Part shown: positions 58,229-64,000 of the stretch, one piece after another
How positions within the stretch are numbered: position 1 is the stretch's first letter
Layout of the letters: each line of letters starts with the position of its first letter
Origin: Ceratopteris richardii
Taxonomy: Eukaryota > Streptophyta > Polypodiopsida > Polypodiales > Pteridaceae
Length of the DNA stretch: 64,000 bases
Reading direction: 5' to 3'
NCBI GenBank assembly: GCA_020310875.1
Contig: CM035407.1
Coordinates: forward strand, 68,338,158-68,402,157
The notes under the pieces: generated by a model
Told to the model about the DNA's origin: nothing
The model's database searches: none
The model's input: the letters and a program-made list of their open reading frames with translations, nothing else
Made by a program: the position numbers and the translations under genes

Positions 58229-60211
58229 ATGGTCCTTAGGTCTGGTAATAAATTGTACACACATTCTCAGCAAGAGCTAGGAAGGAAAGAGGTAGAGTCA
58301 GTAATAGGAGAATTGCAAGAAAAAGATTTAGGTCAAGAAATTAATATGGAGAATTTAAATGAAACCAATGAATCCTCTAAAGCTGGTGATTATAGAAACA
58401 TTCTCAAATACATGTATACAAACAGGTTTAGAACCTATGTATATCAGGATGGAATGCATAAATTTCTCATTAGATTGAGAGACTTAGAGGCTCCCCTGAA
58501 TATAACACCAGTATCACAATTCAAGGATGGTAGATATGAGGATAGGCAGGGATGTGTATACATCTTCTCACAAGACCCAGAGAATTCTAATGACCTAGGG
58601 CAATGTGCAGACAAGAGACCTTGGGAACAGAACCTAGGGCAATCAGACTTGCCAAGACCACATGAAACTCACAATAATAGTGAACAACAACAAGGCAAGA
58701 GAACACATACTTCCCCGAATCCTTTTGAAAAAGAAGTAGAAGGATTTAATGATTTTCCATTGAGAAGAAGACATCATTGGCAAAATCAGGGCAGAATGCT
58801 TAGACCCTATCAAGTAGCCAAATGCATGAAAAATCAATATGAAGGATATTTTGATCATCATGCCCATGCTGCAGAATTTAGACAATTAATTAGAGCAGAA
58901 GAAGTAGAGGATTACAAAGTCCAATTTGAGGCATTTGGTCTAACCCTAACAGGACCTGCATTATCCTGGTTCATTCCCTTGAGAAAGGAAATGTACCTAG
59001 AGATTGAATCCTTCCTTGAAGCCTTCATAGGGGAATTCTCAAAAACTGGAATAAAACATAGCACATCTACCTTGATACATAGCTTTAAATAGCAAAAAGA
59101 TGAAAATGTCAGAGAGGCAGCCAGGAGATTCAAGCAGTATATTGATAGATGTCCTAGAGAGGAGGTACCATCCATGGCAAGACAAGTATCCCTATTCATA
59201 GAAGGATTGAGAAGTGCCCAATTGAGAACCTTGGTGTATTATAGAAGGTGTCCAGACCTAGGAGCATGTGTTAAAGAAGCAATAGACTTAGAGGATAACC
59301 GGGGACAAGATCTATTAGCATTTGATCAATCAAGAACAAATGATGATAAAATCTCACCAACAGAAGAATTAGCACAGGCAATTGCCAAAGCTCTAGAAGT
59401 TAGCACCAAGACAAATCTGATAAACACCAGGATAGCTACAAATAAGAAATGCTATAACTGTGGAGAAAATCATTTGGTACAACAATGTACCTATCAAAAA
59501 CCACAACATTTACAAGATAGGAAAACACTCAAATACTGTACACTAAAAAGAAAATGGACAAATCATACCAGAGAAGAATGCTTTTACAATAAACAACCCA
59601 TTAAGGAGAGAGAATATGCAAACCAAAGAGAATCTGGATTAATAGAGCAACCAAGACCTGTACTTGGGCAACAACCTCCATTACCAAAAAATGTGGTACT
59701 AGTCAAATACACACCAATAGAAGAAGGAAACTCAAGAATAAGATCACCGTACAAAGAAGATTATCATTGGAATGAAGGATATCAGGAAGAGTGGGAAGGA
59801 TATGAGATGAGAGAACGAGAACTACAAGCCCTAGATTTGGGAAATGGGAGAATTGAAATGGATACAGCTACATTCATGTACATCACCAATAACTACATGT
59901 CTAATCAGAGACCTCAATTCAAAGGGAGTCAAAAAATAACTTGTTATAGATGTGGAGGGGAACATTTCATTAGAGACTGTCCACAACCTCCCACACTAAG
60001 AGTAGAAGGAGCCTATTGCAAGGATTGTGGCAGGGAGCATTTAATAAAGGATTGTCCAAGAAATCCTCAAAAACAAAAAAATAGTTCTAATAACATACCA
60101 TTACAAGCAGTCAACCTCATGGAGCAAGAAGAATTGAGTGACCCTGAACAAGTAAATGTAAATGCTATAAAAAGAGCACAAGCCAAAAAACAGGAAATAA
60201 TCAAGGAATAA
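58229..60211 (+). pseudogene. Element D gag
   Basis: ATG at 58229 (MVLRSGNKLYTHSQQELG), 661 codons to the TAA at 60209, with a single in-frame TAG at 59090-59092 (SFK-stop-QKDENV) that looks like CAG to TAG. The capsid-like region spans about residues 195-360 (FEAFGLTLTGPALSWF, EARRFKQYIDRC type). There are three zinc knuckles with one residue fewer than usual: CYNCGENHLVQQC (59450-59488), CYRCGGEHFIRDC (59942-59980) and CKDCGREHLIKDC (60017-60055), each CX2CX3HX4C. A fourth, degenerate one is KYCTLKRKWTNHTREEC, lacking the second Cys. Gag would bind and package element RNA; the hairpin array lies directly upstream. Confidence 0.9.
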
Positions 60212-61789
60212 AAGAAGAATTCATCTCCAAAGGAGAAGAAAAACAGACAAAAAGGGAGATGGGAGAGAAAAATGAGAGTGGGTAAAAGTCAAGAAGAAGA
60301 AAATATGGAACTACCAAAACATAGCCCACCCCAAAAGACACAAACCCAACAAGAGATAAGCAATTCACAAAGTTTGGAAACTATGATAAAAGCATACAAG
60401 GGAAGAATTCAAGAGGGACCAAATCCCACAGATCATGTAATGGCTTATCCTATACCGGATATAGAGCATGAAAGAATGCAAAAATGCAAACAAATCATAC
60501 AAGAAGCACAACTTAAACTGGGGGAACTAGATAATTCTAGAACAAAGGAAATTATTGATCAAGAAGATAACTCACAAATAACATTCCAAGTAAATATAGA
60601 CAAATAATGTACAATCTTATACCACACCACAATGGAGGAATTGATAAAACAAAATCCTCACTTACAATACAAAATGGTAAAATGGGAAGCAATACCAGAC
60701 AATTTTGATCCACAGCCACAAGAATTGGAAGAGTTGTTGTACATTCCTATTGATAAAATAGGAGGATATTGTGAAGGAGAAGAAGGGAACTCAACTCTGA
60801 GAATACAATTTGGTACAAATCATGCCCAAGCCATATTCGATAGTGGATCAGGTGTGGCTGTCATGACTAAAAAAACTTGGGAAAGATGGGGAAAAAGTGA
60901 ATTGATACCCACTAAAATGCGATTGCAACTTGCGGATGGACACATAGAAAAACCCTTAGGAATATGGGAAAAGGTGATTGTGGATATATGTGGAATATAA
61001 ATAGAGCATAATTTTGCCATAGTTGAATTTCCACAATCCACTTCATATGAAATTATCCTAGGGAGACCATTTATGAGACAAATGCAAATTGTGCAAGATT
61101 GGGGTAATGATTTCCTATACCTTCAGAGCAAAGGGAGGATAACCAGAGTGAATCTAAGAAATGGTCATTATTGTGACATATCCCCTCAAGAATGGTTCAA
61201 AATACATCAAAATCAGGAATTGAGTGAAGAATCAGAGTTGGAAGATCAGAATGAAACAGAATCATCAATATGGAAGTGCAATGTGTTAAGAAACCTTACA
61301 AATAGAAAAGAAAGATTAAGAAGAGAAGATTGTATAGAAGGGAGAAAATTACAAGATGAGAGCTATATACCACAAAAATTCAAAGATGAAGAATTTGAGC
61401 CTTATGGTTGGAACCAGATTTTGGCCACCATGGATCTAGCCAAAGATGAGTATGTGGGAGTGAAATTCCAAAATGAAGAAGGATATGATGTTTTTCACAT
61501 AGGAATACAAATGATAAAGGTATCAAAAACAAAAGAGGACCAGGAAAAAGAAATGATATTGAAAAATGGAAAAACACAATCTTTGGAAGAGGTAAAAGCG
61601 GCAGACGCAATAAAAGATAAAATCTCAGGCAAATATAGAAAAAACAAACACAAGGGAACGGAACAAGATCAGGAGGATGAAAAAAATGAGAAAAGGATAA
61701 ACAAGGGTCAACAATTTGATGTACCTGCAAATTTCAAGACTTATGAAGTAGAAGACAGATTACTTCTAAAAAGGAAACCAAAGAGATAA
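60212..61789 (+). pseudogene. Element D protease region
   Basis: In frame with gag but broken by TAA at 60605-60607 and 60998-61000. An acidic, Gln/Lys-rich linker precedes the retropepsin: AIFDSGSGVAVMTKKTWERW (DSG active site near 60838), LQLADGHIEKPLGIWEKV and IILGRPFMRQMQIVQDWGND. A Lys/Glu-rich linker to RT follows and ends with TAA at 61787. The protease would process Gag-Pol in the particle. Confidence 0.88.
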
Positions 61790-62310
61790 AAGAAAAAAGG
61801 GGAGGCATATGATAATGAGGAACAGAATAAGAAGGTCATGATCACTCAGGAAGAGGGGGAAGAAAAACATATTTTAATAGCTGATGACATGACAACTCAA
61901 GAGGAGGAAGCATTAAGAAAACTGGGTAAGAACTATAGGGATGTGCTTGCTTACAGTTACAAGGATTTGAAAGGAATTGATCCTAAAATCTGTGAGCATA
62001 AGATTCCTATTACACCTGATGCAAAACCTAGCAAACAAAGAAATTACACATTCAATGATAAATATTGTGCTAAAATAAAGGAAGAAATTGACAAGCTCCT
62101 GGCTGCCAATTTCATCTATGAGATTGAGTATACAGAATGGATATCTCCTATAGTTGTAGTACCAAAAAAGAATGGGAAACTTAGGGTATGCATTAACTTG
62201 AAGAAAGTGAATGCTGAAACTATAAGAGATAGCTACCCATTGCCTATAACAGACCATCTCTTAGAGAGAGTTGCAGGGAAGGAGGTTTATAGTTTTTTGG
62301 ATCGTTTTTC
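61790..62310 (+). pseudogene. Element D RT, N-terminal part
   Basis: In frame with gag and protease. KNYRDVLAYSYKDLKGIDP, ITPDAKPSKQRNY, YTEWISPIVVVPKKNGKLRV, CINLKKVNAETIRDSYPLPI and VAGKEVYSFLDRFS with the motif A Asp. A TGA stands where Gly of GYNQ is expected. After YNQ about 15 residues normally found before the GTFAYRVMPFGL-type segment are missing and the frame changes. Confidence 0.9.
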
Positions 62311-63762
62311 ATGATACAATCAGGTACCCATTATGGTCTTGGAATCTATGCTTTTAGGGTTATGCCCTTTGGGTTAACCAATGCCCCATCAACTTTTCAA
62401 AGATTGATGTGTCATATCTTCAAAGAATTCTTGAGGAATATAATGGAAATTTATGTGGATGATCTTTGTACTTTTTCATTAAAAAGACAAGATCATTTGG
62501 AAGATCTAGAAAATATATTCAGGAAATGTAGAACATACAGAGTATGTTTAAATCCAGAGAAGTGTGTGTTCTTTGTAAGACAAGGGAGAATGTTAGGTCA
62601 CATAGTCTCCAAAAATGGAATTTCAACTGATGAAAGGAAAATTAAGGCTATAGTAGAACTTCCAAAACCAACAAATGTAAATGAACTTCAAACCTTCATG
62701 GGACATTGCGGATATTATAGAAAATTTGTACACACGTTTGCTGACATTGCAAAACCTTTGTATGCCTTAATCATGAAATTTGAGTGGACCAAAGAGTGTG
62801 ACCGAGCTTTTGAGACTCTAAAAACTTGTTTGGTAACAGCACCAATTCTGAAAACACCCCAGTGGGATAAAATTTTCCATGTCCATGTGGATGCTTCAAA
62901 TTATGCTTTGGGATGTGTGTTAGAACAACCAATAGAAGGAGGCAAATTGGATTTCCCAATTGCTTATGCTAGTAGGCAACTGAATTCAGCAGAGAAAAAT
63001 TACACAACCACTGAGACGGAAGGGTTGGGAATGATATTTGCTGTGAAAAAATATAGACATTACCTTTTGGCCAACAAGTTTAAATTCTTTGTGGATCACC
63101 AAGATTTACTCTATTTAGTAAACAAACCTTGTCACACTGGTAGGATAGTCAGATGGTTTCTTCTACTGATGGAGTTTGAGTTTGAGGTTGTGGTCAGACA
63201 AGGAAAAACACATTTGAGAGCAGATCATTTGTCCAGAATCCAAGCTAAAGAACCAAGTTCTCCTTTAGATGATGACTTGCCAGATACATATCTGTTCAAA
63301 GTAAAAAGTATTCTTGAATGGGCCATGACTTTAGTACCTTTGCTAACCATGGGACCTTGTAGAACATTTGGAAATAACACACATTTAGTATTACAAAGCA
63401 GGAATTTTATGTTGCTAGCTGGGCACTTGTATCACCTCAACCATACAGGCATACTGGAATATTGTGCTCCGGAGGAGGAGCAACAGGAATATCTGAGAAG
63501 AGCTCATTGTTGGAACCCTTGTAATCATGCTTCCATAATAGTCACCCTAAGTAATCTCAATAGGATGGGAGTACATTGGCCTAATAAGATTCAAGATGTA
63601 ACAAAACATATTGCTAACTATTGGGAATGTCAGTCCTTGCAAAATTCAGAACTTATAACTCTATATTGGTTTCAGAAAAACTCAGAATGGAGTGAGAACA
63701 TCATTGAGGAATTGAAAAGAAATAAGAAAGAGAAAGTGCAGACTCAAAGAATTTACAAGTGA
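62311..63762 (+). pseudogene. Element D RT C-terminal part, RNase H and first HHCC-like domain
   Basis: AFRVMPFGLTNAPSTFQRL (motif B), EIYVDDLCTF (motif C intact), GHIVSKNGISTDERKIKAIV. RNase H: HVDASNYALGCVLEQ, ETEGLGMIFAVKKYRHYLL, FVDHQDLLYLV. From about 63400 a tether and zinc-domain-like segment follow: LLAGHLYHLNHTGILEYC, RRAHCWNPCNHAS, MGVHWPNKIQDVTKHIANYW then ECQ. It resembles the integrase HHCC domain but the first Cys of CX2C is lost. A Lys-rich tail ends at a stop. Confidence 0.9.
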
Positions 63763-64000
63763 TTTCTGAAGAGTATCAATTAATAGGAGATCAATTGTAT
63801 AAAAGAGAGATGGATGGATATTTAAGAATTTGTGTTCCTGAAGATAAGTATGTTGAAATGTTAGAAATGGCACATTCTGGAGTGGCAGGAGGTCATTTCT
63901 CAAGTGAAAGGACTGCTAAACTCATACTATATTCTGGTTTTTGGTGGCTGACTCTATTTCCTGATGCAAGAACATATGTAAAATGATGCGACATTTGCTA
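63759..64000 (+). pseudogene. Element D integrase HHCC domain (second), partial
   Basis: Different frame from the preceding segment, so a frameshift lies near 63760. YQLIGDQLYKREMDGYLRIC, MLEMAHSGVAGGHFSSERTA, YSGFWWLTLFPDARTYVK, then a TGA in place of the residue before CDIC. This matches the normal integrase zinc domain (H, H, C, C). The catalytic core lies beyond the window. Confidence 0.88.

Larger units (their letters stand above)
55096..64000 (+). mobile_element. Ty3/gypsy element D, 5' part
   Basis: Plus-strand element cut by the window end. It has a 5' LTR of about 0.8 kb, a tRNA-Asp-type primer site, a 2.3-kb leader, then gag, protease, RT, RNase H and the start of integrase. From 58229 to 62310 gag, protease and the RT start lie in one frame broken by five stops (59090, 60209, 60605, 60998 and 61787). 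Further frame changes occur in RT and before the second zinc domain. It interrupts C5. The 3' LTR and left-right target duplication cannot be checked here. Confidence 0.9.

Noticed and set aside
58229..64000. Element D as an integrated pararetrovirus
   Set aside because: It has an LTR with adjacent tRNA-Asp-type primer site and integrase zinc domains, which plant pararetroviruses lack, and no movement-protein signature is seen.

Overview
The window is nuclear DNA from a land plant with a large, repeat-choked genome. The evidence is many Ty1/copia elements primed by initiator-methionine tRNA (TGGTATCAGAGC-type primer sites), Ty3/gypsy elements with plant-type TGGCGCCGT primer sites, nested insertions and long simple repeats. 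I see no convincing host gene, rRNA or complete tRNA gene. The species cannot be named from this sequence; a fern, gymnosperm or other large-genome plant would fit.

Layout. 1-16259: a minus-strand copia element (C1) whose left LTR is cut by the window edge. Its RNase H region is split by a complete minus-strand gypsy element (A, 1016-11436). 16260-17750: a 1.5-kb tract of alternating purine-pyrimidine TG/CA/TA repeats. 17751-29023: mostly degenerate DNA holding a 170-bp tandem duplication, a gypsy RT relic, a TATG/CATA tract and two copia relics (C6, C4). 29024-37402: element B, plus strand, same family as A, complete with both LTRs but lacking integrase. 37403-46605: relics of nested copia elements (C2, C3, C7) and a possible gag relic. 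46606-53729: a small LTR-like unit, a gag relic split by a 2.9-kb palindromic LTR element, a foldback transposon and short tandem repeats. 53730-55095: the end of copia C5. About 55096-64000: the 5' part of another gypsy element (D), which runs off the window.

Most unusual material. Elements A and B share 4-bp target duplications, have no polypurine tract before the 3' LTR, and carry in its place an identical 29-nt segment containing a tRNA T-arm/B-box-like sequence. Both also carry extra coding sequence between pol and the 3' LTR. In A this is a globular plus coiled-coil ORF of about 550 codons; in B it is a different Pro-rich coiled-coil ORF, and a relic of the B type sits just upstream of ORF3 in A. 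Element D has a 2.3-kb leader ending in 17 tandem 29-bp units, each an RNA-hairpin-capable palindrome, immediately before gag. Its Gag has three shortened CX2CX3HX4C knuckles, and its pol appears to have two successive integrase-type HHCC domains.

How the parts work together. In each element LTRs, primer site, gag, protease, reverse transcriptase/RNase H and integrase form one retrotransposition unit. All copies here carry nonsense or frameshift damage, many of the CAG-to-TAG kind expected from methyl-C deamination. Hand-counted LTR divergence is about 1.3% for A and about 2.1% for both B and C1, so A is the youngest, consistent with its nesting inside C1. Coordinates of LTR ends come from TG...CA ends, primer sites and target duplications read directly; divergence counts are by eye.
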